The notes below the pieces were generated by a model that saw nothing but the letters and a program-made list of their open reading frames with translations, made no database searches and was not told the origin of the DNA. 64,000 nucleotides of DNA from Amycolatopsis orientalis DSM 40040 = KCTC 9412 (GTDB lineage: Bacteria > Actinomycetota > Actinomycetes > Mycobacteriales > Pseudonocardiaceae). The stretch covers positions 1-64,000 of the forward strand of contig NZ_ASJB01000057.1 of the NCBI RefSeq assembly GCF_000478275.1. Direction: 5' to 3'. The position numbers and the translations under genes are program-made. The first letter of the stretch is position 1. Each line of letters starts with the position of its first letter. Positions 50,901 through 58,642 of the stretch are shown here, in pieces.

Positions 50901-51337
50901 ACGACAAGCTCATGGCGGACAAGGACGAGCACTCCTTCCGTACCGTCTACGGGACCAAAGTGGACGGTGCGCGGGCATTGCTCGACGCGCTGGAGCATTT
51001 CGGGGTACGGCCCGGGTTCGTCACCTTCTTCGGCAGCATCGCCGCGGTGCTCGGCAACCGGGGCCAAACCGACTACGCGGCGGCGAACGACGCGCTGGAG
51101 ACCCTCGGAGAGCAGTGGGCGGATCGCACCGGCTGCCGGGTGCTGACCGTCCACTGGGGACCCTGGGCCCCCTCGGACGACCACGCCGGCATGGTGTCCC
51201 CGGAACTGGCTCGCGAGTACGAACGCCGCGAGGTCGGGCTGATCGACCCGGACGAAGGCACCGCCGCCCTGCTGCGTGAGCTGGCCTACGGGCCGTCCGA
51301 CGTCCGCTCGGTGCTGTACACGGCTTCACTGTGGTGA
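44987..51337 (+). CDS. PUFA-synthase-like iterative PKS: NPD-NPD-KS-AT-ACP-KR
   Basis: 2116 residues. About 1-225: degenerate nitropropane-dioxygenase-like barrel; about 230-570: second NPD barrel (LPVVQGPMTRVSDQPG, GGHIGPRSS, VLFAGGIHDARSA), related to PfaD/trans-acting enoyl reductases. KS about 587-1018 with C766, H901 and H941; AT about 1110-1435 with Ser1204 (GHSYGE) and AFHS, predicting malonyl-CoA; ACP about 1558-1635 with Ser1592 in the PUFA-type DSIKR; KR about 1845-2095 with GGARGIT and Tyr2030. AGGAGG seven nt before GTG 44987. Overlaps the next PKS gene. Likely builds a long, reduced acyl chain together with the second PKS protein. Confidence 0.9.
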   Translation: MKHATARTRVLGVNPLGRPDPGLAAAVARGGGLGLLDIGSAGSIGSTVDKGFPFGIRIPADGRVRPEEVRESGAGLVLLSEGAVCQGRVEAPVLAEVTGVEQAVRMLGAGASGLVARGAEAGGSDLTTFVLLQRLLERFGDDVPVWAYGGIGPRTAVAAIAGGAAGVVLDGLGLFPEADVPAVAGIELARADDGLANLFKNRFEDAESAVRSIVRSLAVPPSAHPADQGARLCRTLGTGLPVVQGPMTRVSDQPGFAAAVAAHDGFPFVAVATANGAKTTELLGRTAEALGDRPWGAGILGFVPEALRAEQLAAVRAARPRCVLIAGGKPAQAKALEADGIATFLHVPSPILLRQFLDAGVRRFVFEGAECGGHIGPRSSFVLWEQQLDVLREHGADDVEVLFAGGIHDARSAAMVAAMAEPLKGGGTGVLMGTAYLFTEEAVTHGAITGVFQDRVLGAGSTVTLETAPGHLTRCLPSPYTDEFAALKAGLRADGVPPQEAWQRLEELNTGRLRIASKGIRRDGDALVEVDTLGQLAEGMYMAGQVTVLREQRTDIAALHREVTDGAAELLAARAAPEAIESSVDGDIAIVGMACVFPGAPDLPAFWSNILHGADAVTEVPDQRWDKAVYADESTSKWGGFLPAVDFDPLAYGIPPKSMGSIDPAQLVSLQTARRALEDAGYGDGGFDRERTSVIFGAEAGGDLANAGVLRALLPSYLEDVPEELLAQLPELTEDSFPGTLANVISGRIANRLDLGGANYTVDAACGSSLAALDLAVKELRAGTSGMVLCGAVDLHNGINDYLMFTSAGALSPTGRCRPFDAAADGIALGEGVACLVLKRRADAERDGDRVYAVVKGVGAASDGKALGLTAPRPEGQRRALERAYRDAGVSPADVSLVEAHGTGTVVGDATELTTLTEFFLDAGAEPGGCALGSVKSQIGHTKCAAGLAGLMKAALALWHEIVPPTLHLSRPNPAWDAGRSPFTFSTGARPSPIPHGRGFAGVSAFGFGGTNFHAVLAAPGVPPDRRHGPRDWDAELFLLRGSDVDGARAVLRDLLSGSDGRPLREIAALAAERGGSGPVRLAVVASDLAELREAAENRGGLTAEDTEPGAVAFLFPGQGSQRTGMLAELFVHFPELADVLRLAPEVAAKTFPPRAFGEEARAGQDEALKDTRVAQPALGLVESAVCRLLADLGVRPDLLAGHSYGELTALSVAGAFDTPTLVALSRARARSIAEVAGADPGAMAAVKASREEIAATLDRPDVVLANHNAPEQTVLSGPTAAVEDAVRELRERGIAAKRIPVACAFHSPLVAGASDVFAVDLDNAEIGDPGPPVWSNRTARPYAPGEVRAGLAAQIGSPVRFVELIEDMYAAGARTFVEAGPGQVLSRLAKEILGDRPHTVIACDPGGPGLRGFLTALARLALTGVDVRTERLFRGRVRVGPPPAPAWTVDGQTVRAPGGEVPAHGLVPARRIPRTTMNQPAPGRDQAVVEFLRTSREMLAAQRDVMLGYLGTAPLPVAPVAAPVAAVDPVRLPPVEEPVVAAPAADPEPVAEAPVTDVLATVIGAISERTGYPAEMIDADLDLEADLSIDSIKRTEIAGSLLAKLGLSGRVHDDAQDQLSRDRTASALAARLRKWLEPAAPVAATPAPEESPAGRAPGRYLLSRVAAPLGTPDLTKVGGKTIAVSFEPGQEELAESVRAVFAEAGALPGALDDADVLLVLNPLSEAEEPVAAQVFGLLKDARGAVVVVAGPGAGHTAGLRGLVRAAARERTEPTRLVELESTVDLARIVLEEVIAEGPAAVRYDTAGRAAFEPSAGSLGSIAYAGAGPGGGETKALGLGADSVLLLIGGARGITARAAVALAASGCRIELAGRTPWPAEPGDEDLPADAQGMRSALAARGGSLAEIERRVRTVLAQREIARTLDQIGAAGGTAAYRSLDVRDGTAVRQLVKDLHTRYGRIDGVVHAAGVIDDKLMADKDEHSFRTVYGTKVDGARALLDALEHFGVRPGFVTFFGSIAAVLGNRGQTDYAAANDALETLGEQWADRTGCRVLTVHWGPWAPSDDHAGMVSPELAREYERREVGLIDPDEGTAALLRELAYGPSDVRSVLYTASLW
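45121..45133. repeat. Iterated 13-mer palindrome
   Basis: GTCCACAGTGGAC within the first NPD region of the PKS gene, Ser-Thr-Val-Asp. Confidence 0.6.
50329..50341. repeat. Iterated 13-mer palindrome
   Basis: GTCCACAGTGGAC between ACP and KR of the first PKS gene, Ser-Thr-Val-Asp. Confidence 0.6.
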
Positions 51338-54300
51338 ACCAGGCCATGACGAACCAGGAACCGGTCGCGATCGTCGGCATGGGGGTCTTCCTCCCCGGCG
51401 CGTCCACTGTGGACGAGTACTGGCAGAACATCGTGTCCGGTACCGACGCGATCACCGAGATCCCGCCGCATCGCTGGGATCCGAGTTTCCATGACGGGGA
51501 TGGCCGCACCCCCGACCGCACCTACGGGCGGCGCGGGGGCTTCGTCGCCGACAGCCTGGACTTCGACGCGACGGCACTCGGCATCGCGCCAAGTTCGCTC
51601 GCCGGGATGGAACCCGACCAGCTGGTCGCGCTGGCCGTCGCCGCTTCCGCCGTCGACGACGCCGGTGGCCTGCGACGGCTGGGCGACCTCGAACGCGTGG
51701 GCGTCATCCTCGGCCGGGGCGGTTACCTCTCGCCCGGCCTGCAGCGCTTCGACCAGCGGGTCCGGTCGGTCCGCCAGATCACCGGCGCGGTGAGCGAACT
51801 GCTCCCGTCGGCACGGCCGGAGCTGCTCGACCGGCTGCGGAACGCGTTGCTGGAGCCGCTGGGCGAGTTCCGGCCGGACACCGCGATCGGGCTGGTGCCG
51901 AACCTCGCCGCGTCGCGGGTGGCCAACCGGCTGGACTTCGGTGGCCCCGCGTACACGGTGGACGCCGCCTGCGCGTCCTCGCTGCTGGCCGTGGACCAGG
52001 CGATCGGCGAACTCGCCCGGCGACGCTGCGACGTCGTGCTGGCCGGCGGGGTGCACCACTGCCACGACGACACGCTCTGGTCGATGTTCACCCAGCTCGG
52101 CGCCCTTTCGCCGAGCCAGCGGATCAGCCCGTTCTCCCGGGACGCGGACGGTCTGCTGATCGGTGAGGGCACCGCGATCGTGGTGCTGAAACGGTTCTAC
52201 GACGCACGCCGTGACGGCGACCGGGTCTACGCGATCCTGCGCGGGTCGGGGACTTCGAGCGACGGCAAGGGCGCGAGCCTGCTCAGCCCGGCCGTGGCGG
52301 GCCAGACCCTGGCGCTGCGCCGGGCGTGGGCGTCGGCGGGCCTCGACCCCACCGCACCCGGCGCGCTCGGCCTGCTGGAGGCGCACGGGACCGCGACGCC
52401 CGCCGGGGACGCGGCCGAACTGGCCACCCTCGCCGAGGTGTTCGGCCCGCCGGATGGAGCTCGCGCCGCGATCGGCGCGGTCAAGGCGATGATCGGGCAC
52501 ACCATGCCGACCGCCGGGGCCGCCGGGCTGATCAAGGCGGCGCTCGCCCTGCACCACGCCGTGCTGCCGCCGACGCTGAACTGTGCGGACCCGAGTCCGC
52601 TGCTGGACAAGACCCGGTTCCGGACCTTGACCGCGGCCGAGCGGTGGCTCGCCGGTGACGTGCCACGCCGGGCGGCGGTCAACGCCTTCGGCTTCGGTGG
52701 CGTCAACGCGCATGTGGTGCTGGAGGAGGCCGATCCGGCGCCCGCCCGGCCCCGCCGGGCCAAGGTGACCGCGGAACCCGAGCGGGTGCTGCGGCTCGCG
52801 GCGGCCACCCCGGACGAACTGCGGGCCCTGCTCGACCGCCCCGACCCGGAATCCGGCGGGCGGGGCCCGTGCCGCATCGGGATCGTCGCGCCGACCGGGA
52901 AGCGGCTGGAAGTCGCGCGGAGGGTGCTCGCGAAGGTCGCGGCCGAGGGCAGGTCCTGGCATGGGCCCAACGACATCTGGTGCACTACGGCGCCGTTGCT
53001 GGAGCAGGACGGCGCGAAGACCGTGTTCGTCTACCCGGGTCTGGAGGCGGACGCGGAACCACGCTGCGCCGACGTCGCCCGGCATTTCGGGCTGGAGCGA
53101 CCGGAGTGGTCGACGACCAGCGTGCTGTCACGCGCGTCGAGCGTCTCCCAGGTCGGACTGCTGCTCGACACCGCGTTGCGGCGGCTCGCGATCAGGCCGG
53201 ACCTGCTCGCCGGGCACAGCGTCGGCGAGTGGACCGCGATGCAGGCCGCCGGGATGTACCCCGGACTGTCCACAGAGGACATGCTGAGCCGGTACTGGCC
53301 GCACGGTTTCACCCTGCCCGACGCCGAGTTCCTGGTACTCGGCTGTTCCGCGGAGCGGGCGGCCGCGTTGCTCGCCGCCGAACCGGAACTGATGATCTCC
53401 CACGAGAACGCGCCGCGGCAGACGATCGTCTGCGGTGATCCGGCGGCCGCGGCCCGGCTCGCCAGGCTGTGCACGCAGCACGGCGTCGTCGCCAGGACAC
53501 TGCCGTTCCGATCCGGGTTCCACACCCCCTTGATGCGTTCCCGGCTCGGCCCGTTCACCCGCCTCGCGGCGGAACTGGACCTGAAGGCGCCGCGGATCCC
53601 GGTCTGGTCGGCGACCACCGCCGCGCCGTATCCCGCGGATCCGGTGGCGGTCCGCGAGCTGTACCTGGCCCATCTGGTGCGCAGGGTCCGGTTCCGGGAA
53701 CTCGTCGACGCGCTCCACGCCGACGGCGCCCGCGTGTTCGTGCAGGCGGGCGCCGGTCAGGTCGGCTCGTTCGTTTCGGACACCCTCGGCGAACGGCCGC
53801 ATCTGGTCATCGCCGCGTCATCGGGCACCCGGCCGGGTCTCGCGCAGCTGCTCCGGGTCGCCACCGCGGTCTGGGTGGAAGGCGGGCGGCCCGCGTTCGA
53901 CGTGCTGGAGCCGCGCCGGACCCGGATCGACACCGCGGGGACGCTGCTCTCGGTCGCCGACGACGTCAAGGGCATGTTCGACGTCCCCGGCGGCGTTCCG
54001 GAACTGGCCGACGGCGTTCCGGAGGCGATCGTCGCGGAGTTCACCGCGCTCCTCGCCGAGACCAGGCAGGCCGCGGCGAGCGTGGTCGACGCGGCGAAGC
54101 GACGGGAAGAGCGGACCACCGTTGAGTCCACTGTGGACGTGTCGCTCGATTCGATGCCGTACCTGATCGACCACCGGTTCTTCCGCCAGCGCGACGGATG
54201 GCCGGAAGAGGCGGACTTCCGCCCCACCGTCCCCGCGACGACGCTGATCGACATGGCCTGCCGGGCGGCGGAACGCGCCTGGCCGGGGACGATCGCGACC

Positions 54301-55401
54301 GGGGTGAGCAACGCGGCGTTCTCGCGCTGGCTGATCGCCGCGCCGGCTCGGCAAGTGCCTCTTTCGATGACCCGCGAGGGCGACCGGATCAGTGTCCAGA
54401 TCGGACCGCACGCCAGTATGGACGTCCAGCTGGCCGCGCGATATCCCACCGCACCCCGGCCGTCCCCCTTGCCGGGCCCGGAAACCGCGCCCCCGCTGAG
54501 CGCCGCCGAGATCTACTCACGCCGGGAGATGTTCCACGGCCCCTCGTACCAGGGGCTTTCCCGGTTGATCGGGCTCGGGGAACGGCATATCCGCGGCGAT
54601 CTCGTCGTACCGTCGGCCCCCGGGGCGCTGCTGGACAACGTCGGGCAGCTGCTGGGGTGCTGGCTGATGGCCACCAAGGCGGACGCGCTGCTGGCGTTCC
54701 CGACGTCGATGGGCCGGATCACCTGGTACGGCCCCGAACCGGCGCCGGGTACCACGCTGCGGTGCGTGGTCCGGGTCCGGCTGCCGCGGCCGGAGGTACT
54801 GGAGATGGACGCCGAACTGGTGCGCGACGGCACCGTGCTGGCGCGGATCGAACAGTGGCGGGACATCCGTTTCCCCTGCGACCGGGCCGCCCACCGGGTC
54901 TACGCCTTCCCCGACCGGCACCGGCTTTCCGAGGACCACCACGGTGCCTGGACGGTGGTGACCGACCGGTGGCCGAGCCCGGCCGCGCGCGACATCTACG
55001 CCGGCGTCCACCTCGGCGCGGAGGAACGTGCCGAGTACGCCGCCTGCGCGCCCCGGCGGCAGCGTGGCTGGCTGCTGGAACGGATCGCGATCAAGGACGC
55101 GGTCCGGGCCCGGCTCGCCGAGAACGGCGTCGAAGGGGTTTACCCGGCGGAGATCCGCGTGAGCGCCGACGGGACCAGGGTGACCGGACAGTACGGCCGG
55201 ACGCTGCCGGAGTTCGCCGTCGCCGTCGCCCTCGCGAAGACCGGGGACCTCGCGGTCGCCCTCGTCCGGGAAGCGACGGCGCCACCGCCCCGGATCGCGG
55301 TCCGGGCCGAAGGTGACCTGGCCGGGCTGGGTGAGGAGATCGGCGCCGGGGTGGAGTTCGCCGGGATACCCGGGCATGTGGTGGCCTGGAACCGCGGGTA
55401 A
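51334..55401 (+). CDS. Iterative PKS subunit: KS-AT-DH with C-terminal PPTase-like region
   Basis: 1355 residues. KS about 10-470 with complete triad C213, H351, H389; AT about 560-870 with Ser629 (GHSVGE) and GFHTPL; double-hotdog DH about 930-1150 with probable catalytic His947 (LIDHRFF) and MFHGPSYQGL. The final 200 residues (CAPRRQRGWLLERIAIKDAV, AKTGDLAVALV) resemble the phosphopantetheinyl-transferase-like tail seen on some iterative PKSs, apparently without a full set of metal ligands. No ACP or KR, so it must work with the upstream subunit and the free ACP. GTGA overlap with the upstream gene. Confidence 0.85.
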   Translation: MNQAMTNQEPVAIVGMGVFLPGASTVDEYWQNIVSGTDAITEIPPHRWDPSFHDGDGRTPDRTYGRRGGFVADSLDFDATALGIAPSSLAGMEPDQLVALAVAASAVDDAGGLRRLGDLERVGVILGRGGYLSPGLQRFDQRVRSVRQITGAVSELLPSARPELLDRLRNALLEPLGEFRPDTAIGLVPNLAASRVANRLDFGGPAYTVDAACASSLLAVDQAIGELARRRCDVVLAGGVHHCHDDTLWSMFTQLGALSPSQRISPFSRDADGLLIGEGTAIVVLKRFYDARRDGDRVYAILRGSGTSSDGKGASLLSPAVAGQTLALRRAWASAGLDPTAPGALGLLEAHGTATPAGDAAELATLAEVFGPPDGARAAIGAVKAMIGHTMPTAGAAGLIKAALALHHAVLPPTLNCADPSPLLDKTRFRTLTAAERWLAGDVPRRAAVNAFGFGGVNAHVVLEEADPAPARPRRAKVTAEPERVLRLAAATPDELRALLDRPDPESGGRGPCRIGIVAPTGKRLEVARRVLAKVAAEGRSWHGPNDIWCTTAPLLEQDGAKTVFVYPGLEADAEPRCADVARHFGLERPEWSTTSVLSRASSVSQVGLLLDTALRRLAIRPDLLAGHSVGEWTAMQAAGMYPGLSTEDMLSRYWPHGFTLPDAEFLVLGCSAERAAALLAAEPELMISHENAPRQTIVCGDPAAAARLARLCTQHGVVARTLPFRSGFHTPLMRSRLGPFTRLAAELDLKAPRIPVWSATTAAPYPADPVAVRELYLAHLVRRVRFRELVDALHADGARVFVQAGAGQVGSFVSDTLGERPHLVIAASSGTRPGLAQLLRVATAVWVEGGRPAFDVLEPRRTRIDTAGTLLSVADDVKGMFDVPGGVPELADGVPEAIVAEFTALLAETRQAAASVVDAAKRREERTTVESTVDVSLDSMPYLIDHRFFRQRDGWPEEADFRPTVPATTLIDMACRAAERAWPGTIATGVSNAAFSRWLIAAPARQVPLSMTREGDRISVQIGPHASMDVQLAARYPTAPRPSPLPGPETAPPLSAAEIYSRREMFHGPSYQGLSRLIGLGERHIRGDLVVPSAPGALLDNVGQLLGCWLMATKADALLAFPTSMGRITWYGPEPAPGTTLRCVVRVRLPRPEVLEMDAELVRDGTVLARIEQWRDIRFPCDRAAHRVYAFPDRHRLSEDHHGAWTVVTDRWPSPAARDIYAGVHLGAEERAEYAACAPRRQRGWLLERIAIKDAVRARLAENGVEGVYPAEIRVSADGTRVTGQYGRTLPEFAVAVALAKTGDLAVALVREATAPPPRIAVRAEGDLAGLGEEIGAGVEFAGIPGHVVAWNRG
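51402..51414. repeat. Iterated 13-mer palindrome
   Basis: GTCCACTGTGGAC in the KS of the second PKS gene, Ser-Thr-Val-Asp. Confidence 0.6.
54126..54138. repeat. Iterated 13-mer palindrome
   Basis: GTCCACTGTGGAC between AT and DH of the second PKS gene, Ser-Thr-Val-Asp. Confidence 0.6.
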
Positions 55402-55416
55402 GAACAGGAGTAGGGC

Positions 55417-55716
55417 ATGACGATCGAACAGCAGAGCCCGGCGTCGGTCTTCGGCACGGTGGCCGAATTGCTGAGGGAACTGGTGGGGGACACCGACGTC
55501 CTCGGCATCGAGATCACGCCGGAGACCACCTTCCACGAGGATCTCCAGCTGGAGAGCATCGATCTGGTGACCTTCGCGAGCATCCTCGCCGAGTTCTTCG
55601 GCGCGGACGTCAACCTCGCGGAGTTCCTGGCGGAGAAGGATCTCGACGACGTGATCGAACTGCGGGTCGGCGACATCGCCGATTACGTGGCCGCCCGCCT
55701 CGGTGAACGGGGCTGA
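55417..55716 (+). CDS. Free-standing acyl carrier protein
   Basis: 99 residues, acidic, four-helix ACP. The attachment Ser47 lies in FHEDLQLESIDLVTFAS, matching the D/E-x-S-I-D pattern for 4'-phosphopantetheine. Fifteen nt after the PKS stop with AGGAG six nt upstream of ATG 55417. Could carry the starter, the finished chain, or present substrate to the PKS2 modules. Confidence 0.92.
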   Translation: MTIEQQSPASVFGTVAELLRELVGDTDVLGIEITPETTFHEDLQLESIDLVTFASILAEFFGADVNLAEFLAEKDLDDVIELRVGDIADYVAARLGERG

Positions 55717-55720
55717 AGCG

Positions 55721-56506
55721 ATGCCGACGATGACCGTCAACGGGCTGCGCACGAACGTGCATCTCGTGCCCGGTGGAGGCACGGAGACGGTGGTGTTCCT
55801 GCACGGTATGGGCACCGACAGCCTGGCGAGTTTCTACCTCACGCTGGCCCCGCCGGTCGCCGCCGCCGGGGTGGACGTGATCAGCTACGACCTGCGAGGG
55901 CACGGCAAGACCGAACGCCCCGAACGCGGCTACACGATCGCGGACTTCATCGCCGATCTCGACGACCTGCTGTCCCAGCTCGGCCTCGACCGGCCGGTTC
56001 ACCTGGTGGGCAACAGTTTCGGCGGCACCCTCGCCTACAGCTACGCGGTCGCGAAACCGGAGCGGGTGCGCAGCATCGTCTGCATCGAGTCCGAGCCCGC
56101 CACCGAGCTGTGGGCGGGCAAGATGGCGCAGATCCTCGAGCACACCGTGCGATTCCTGAAGGTCGAGGAGAGTTTCGACTGGATCGAGGCCAACTACAGC
56201 GCGCATCACCGGCGGCTCGCCAGGATGGCCGCCGAACGGATCATGTCGACGACGATGGCCGAGGAGGTCCCGCTCGGCCCGTTGCTGACCATGGACCAGG
56301 TGGCCGCGATCGACTGCCCGGTGCTGTCCATTTTGGGCAGTCACGGCTATCAGGCCGACGATCTCACCGCGCTGACGTCGTTGCTGCCCCGCGGCGAGTT
56401 GCACGTGTTCGAGGGGCAGGGGCATTCGGTGCTCGTCGAGCAGCACCGGGAGGTGCGGGAGCTGCTGCTGAACTGGATCGCCCGGCACGGGAGGCCGCGC
56501 GGATGA
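55721..56506 (+). CDS. Alpha/beta hydrolase of the PKS cluster (possible thioesterase)
   Basis: 261 residues. VVFLHGMGTDS oxyanion region, nucleophile Ser99 in HLVGNSFGGTLAY, and His in VFEGQGHSVLVEQH complete an alpha/beta-hydrolase triad. In this position, after a lone ACP and with no TE domain on the PKS, it probably releases the chain. ATG 55721 is preferred; GTG 55703 would overlap the ACP gene. Overlaps the glycosyltransferase gene by four bases (ATGA). Confidence 0.83.
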   Translation: MPTMTVNGLRTNVHLVPGGGTETVVFLHGMGTDSLASFYLTLAPPVAAAGVDVISYDLRGHGKTERPERGYTIADFIADLDDLLSQLGLDRPVHLVGNSFGGTLAYSYAVAKPERVRSIVCIESEPATELWAGKMAQILEHTVRFLKVEESFDWIEANYSAHHRRLARMAAERIMSTTMAEEVPLGPLLTMDQVAAIDCPVLSILGSHGYQADDLTALTSLLPRGELHVFEGQGHSVLVEQHREVRELLLNWIARHGRPRG

Positions 56507-57648
56507 GCCGGTTCCTCCTGGTCGTGCCGCCGCTCACCGGGCATGTGGCACCGCTGCGCGCGGTGGCCGCCGAACTCCTGCGCCGCGGCCACGACGTCGC
56601 CTGGTGCGGCCCGGAACCCACGACTTCGGAGCTGACCAGGGCGGGCCGCGTCCACGCGGCGGGCGACGCGCTGGAATTCGCCGTCGAGCGCCGTCCCGAG
56701 GGGCTGAGAGGGTTCGCGGCGCTGAAGTTCCTCTGGGAGCGGTACCTGGTCCCGCTCGCCGACGCGATGGTCCCCGGTGTCGAGAAGGCGGTGGACGACT
56801 TCCGCCCCGACGTCGTCCTCGCCGACCAGCAGGCCTTCGCGGGCGCCCTGGTGGCGAGCCGCCGGGCCGTCCCGTGGGTGACCTCCGCGTCGACGTCCAC
56901 CGAACTCGCCGACCCACTGGGCGCGCTGCCGAAGATCGCCGCCTGGGTCGACGGACTGCAGGACGATCTCCGCGCCCGGCACCACGTATCCTGCGGTGAC
57001 CTGCGCTTTTCGCCTGAGCTGGTGCTCGCGTTCACCACCGTCACGCTGACCGGACCGATCACCGGCCCGAGCGCGGTCCGGTTCGTCGGCCCGGCGCTGG
57101 CCCCGGCGCCCCCGATCGGTTTCTCATGGGACAGGCTCGACGGCCGTCCGCTCGTCCTCGCCACCCTCGGTACCGCCAACGCCGCCCTCGGCCGCCGCTT
57201 CCTGTCCGAATGCGTCGACGCCCTCGCCGGGATGCCCGAGGTCCAGGGCCTGGTCGTCGATCCCACCGGTGAACTGCTCAGCGACGAAGTGCTGCTGGCC
57301 AAGCGGATCCCGCAGGCGGAAGTGGTACGCCAGGCGGCGGCGGTGATCTGCCACGGTGGGCACAACACCGTCAGCGAGACCCTCGCGTCCGGCCTGCCGC
57401 TGGTGATCGCGCCGATCCGGGACGACCAGTCGATGCTGGCCCAGCAGGTCGAGGCCGCCGGTGCCGGACTGCGGCTGCGCTTCGACCGCGTCAAGGCGCC
57501 GGACATCCGCCGCACCATCACGGAGGTGCTGACCGAACCCGCCTACGCCGCGGCGGCCGCACGGGTGCGGGCCTCGTTCGCGGCCGCCGGGGGAGTGGGG
57601 GCCGCCGCGGACCACCTGGAGTCGCTGCTTCAGTCGGGAGTTCGCTGA
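56503..57648 (+). CDS. GT1-family (MGT-like) glycosyltransferase
   Basis: 381 residues, GT-B fold. N-terminus FLLVVPPLTGHVAPLRAVAAEL and the C-terminal donor motif AVICHGGHNTVSETLASGLPLVIAP with DDQSMLAQQVEAAGAG. Such macrolide/lipid glycosyltransferases attach an NDP-sugar (often deoxysugar or glucuronic acid) to natural products. Translationally coupled to the hydrolase, so it probably decorates the PKS product. No sugar-biosynthesis genes are adjacent, suggesting a common cellular sugar. Confidence 0.88.
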   Translation: MSRFLLVVPPLTGHVAPLRAVAAELLRRGHDVAWCGPEPTTSELTRAGRVHAAGDALEFAVERRPEGLRGFAALKFLWERYLVPLADAMVPGVEKAVDDFRPDVVLADQQAFAGALVASRRAVPWVTSASTSTELADPLGALPKIAAWVDGLQDDLRARHHVSCGDLRFSPELVLAFTTVTLTGPITGPSAVRFVGPALAPAPPIGFSWDRLDGRPLVLATLGTANAALGRRFLSECVDALAGMPEVQGLVVDPTGELLSDEVLLAKRIPQAEVVRQAAAVICHGGHNTVSETLASGLPLVIAPIRDDQSMLAQQVEAAGAGLRLRFDRVKAPDIRRTITEVLTEPAYAAAAARVRASFAAAGGVGAAADHLESLLQSGVR

Positions 57649-57675
57649 GTGGGTGTGGTGGGGGTGCGTGGCGGA

Positions 57676-57754
57676 GCTGAAGGGCGCTTTCCCCGCATCT
57701 CATGCAGGGAAAGCGCCCTTCGCCGCATGCGATGCGGTGAAGGGCCCCTTCAGC
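57676..57754. repeat. Nested hairpin element B, copy 2
   Basis: Shares the AGGGCGCTTTCCCCGCAT...AGGGAAAGCGCCCTT hairpin and the closing CTTCAGC arm with 38626-38712, and has an extra inner hairpin CCGCAT-GCG-ATGCGG (57723-57737). It lies between the convergent glycosyltransferase and ABC permease genes. Confidence 0.75.
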
Positions 57755-57790
57755 CCCCTGGACGGAAGTTCCCCACCCAGCCAGGTCGCA

Positions 57791-58642
57791 TCACCTCGGC
57801 GCGGCCTCCCGTGGCGACCGGAACGTCCGCGCCGCGATCCAGCCGCCGGCCAGCGCGGCCGCCGCAGCGATCCCGAGTGACACCGGGATCGACCAGCCCG
57901 ACGGACGTCCCAGCGCGAGCGCCCTCGTCGCGTCGATCGCGTAGGTCAGCGGGTTGATCGCCGAGACCACCCGAAGCCAGGTGGGCATGGTGTCGAGCGG
58001 CATGTAGGCGCTGGAGGAGAACATCAGCGGGAACATGACCACGAAGGACGCCATCTGCAGCGTTTCGGCCTTGCGCAGCCAGGTCGTGATCGCGACGAAG
58101 ATCCAGCTCAGGCACCAGCCGACGAGCAGGGTGAGCAGAAGTGCCGCGGTGACCCCGAAAACACCGCCGGTCGGCCGGAAACCGAGCAGGACCACGCTCG
58201 CGAGCGCCGTCACGATCAACTGCACCGCGAGCCGGGCGGAGTCGGAGATCGTGCGGGCCACCAGTACCGACGACAGGCTGATGGGCAGGCACCGCAGACG
58301 TCCGGTGAAGCCACTGTAGATCTCCGCGAGCAGTCCGGCGCCCGAGCTCATCGCCGTGGTCATCGCGATGTTCACCAGCGTGGCGGGGACGAGGAAGTTC
58401 ACGTAACCCTGATAGGCCGCGACGCCGGGCAGGGTGCTGACGCCGTTGAAGACCTGGCTGAACAGCAGGAGCAGCACGATCGGTTGCAGCAGGCCGAAAA
58501 ACACCAGCCGCCGGTCACCGAACGCGGTCTTCAGCGAGCGGCCGGCGAGGACGCGGACCTGGGTGGCGAACGTGCTCGGCGGCCAGGCGGCCGGATCGGT
58601 CAGTACCACCGGTGAGGGTGCGCGGTGCCGTGCCTCGGTCAT
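57791..58642 (-). CDS. ABC-2 type permease (DrrB-like)
   Basis: 283 residues, six membrane segments, with the ABC-2 permease pattern FFGLLQPIVLLLLFSQVF, VNFLVPATLVNIAMTTAM and PLMFSSSAYMPLDTMPTWLRVVSAINPLTYAIDATRAL. Partner of the ATPase gene immediately upstream (ATGA overlap). DrrAB-type pumps export lipids and hydrophobic antibiotics; next to a PKS-glycosyltransferase operon it likely exports that product, although it is on the opposite strand. Confidence 0.88.
   Translation of the reverse strand: MTEARHRAPSPVVLTDPAAWPPSTFATQVRVLAGRSLKTAFGDRRLVFFGLLQPIVLLLLFSQVFNGVSTLPGVAAYQGYVNFLVPATLVNIAMTTAMSSGAGLLAEIYSGFTGRLRCLPISLSSVLVARTISDSARLAVQLIVTALASVVLLGFRPTGGVFGVTAALLLTLLVGWCLSWIFVAITTWLRKAETLQMASFVVMFPLMFSSSAYMPLDTMPTWLRVVSAINPLTYAIDATRALALGRPSGWSIPVSLGIAAAAALAGGWIAARTFRSPREAAPR

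Noticed and set aside
44987..55401. Enediyne PKS
   Set aside because: The PPT-like tail is suggestive, but separate KS-AT-DH and KS-AT-ACP-KR proteins with NPD domains, DSIKR ACP, and absence of the enediyne E-gene set fit a PUFA-like synthase better.
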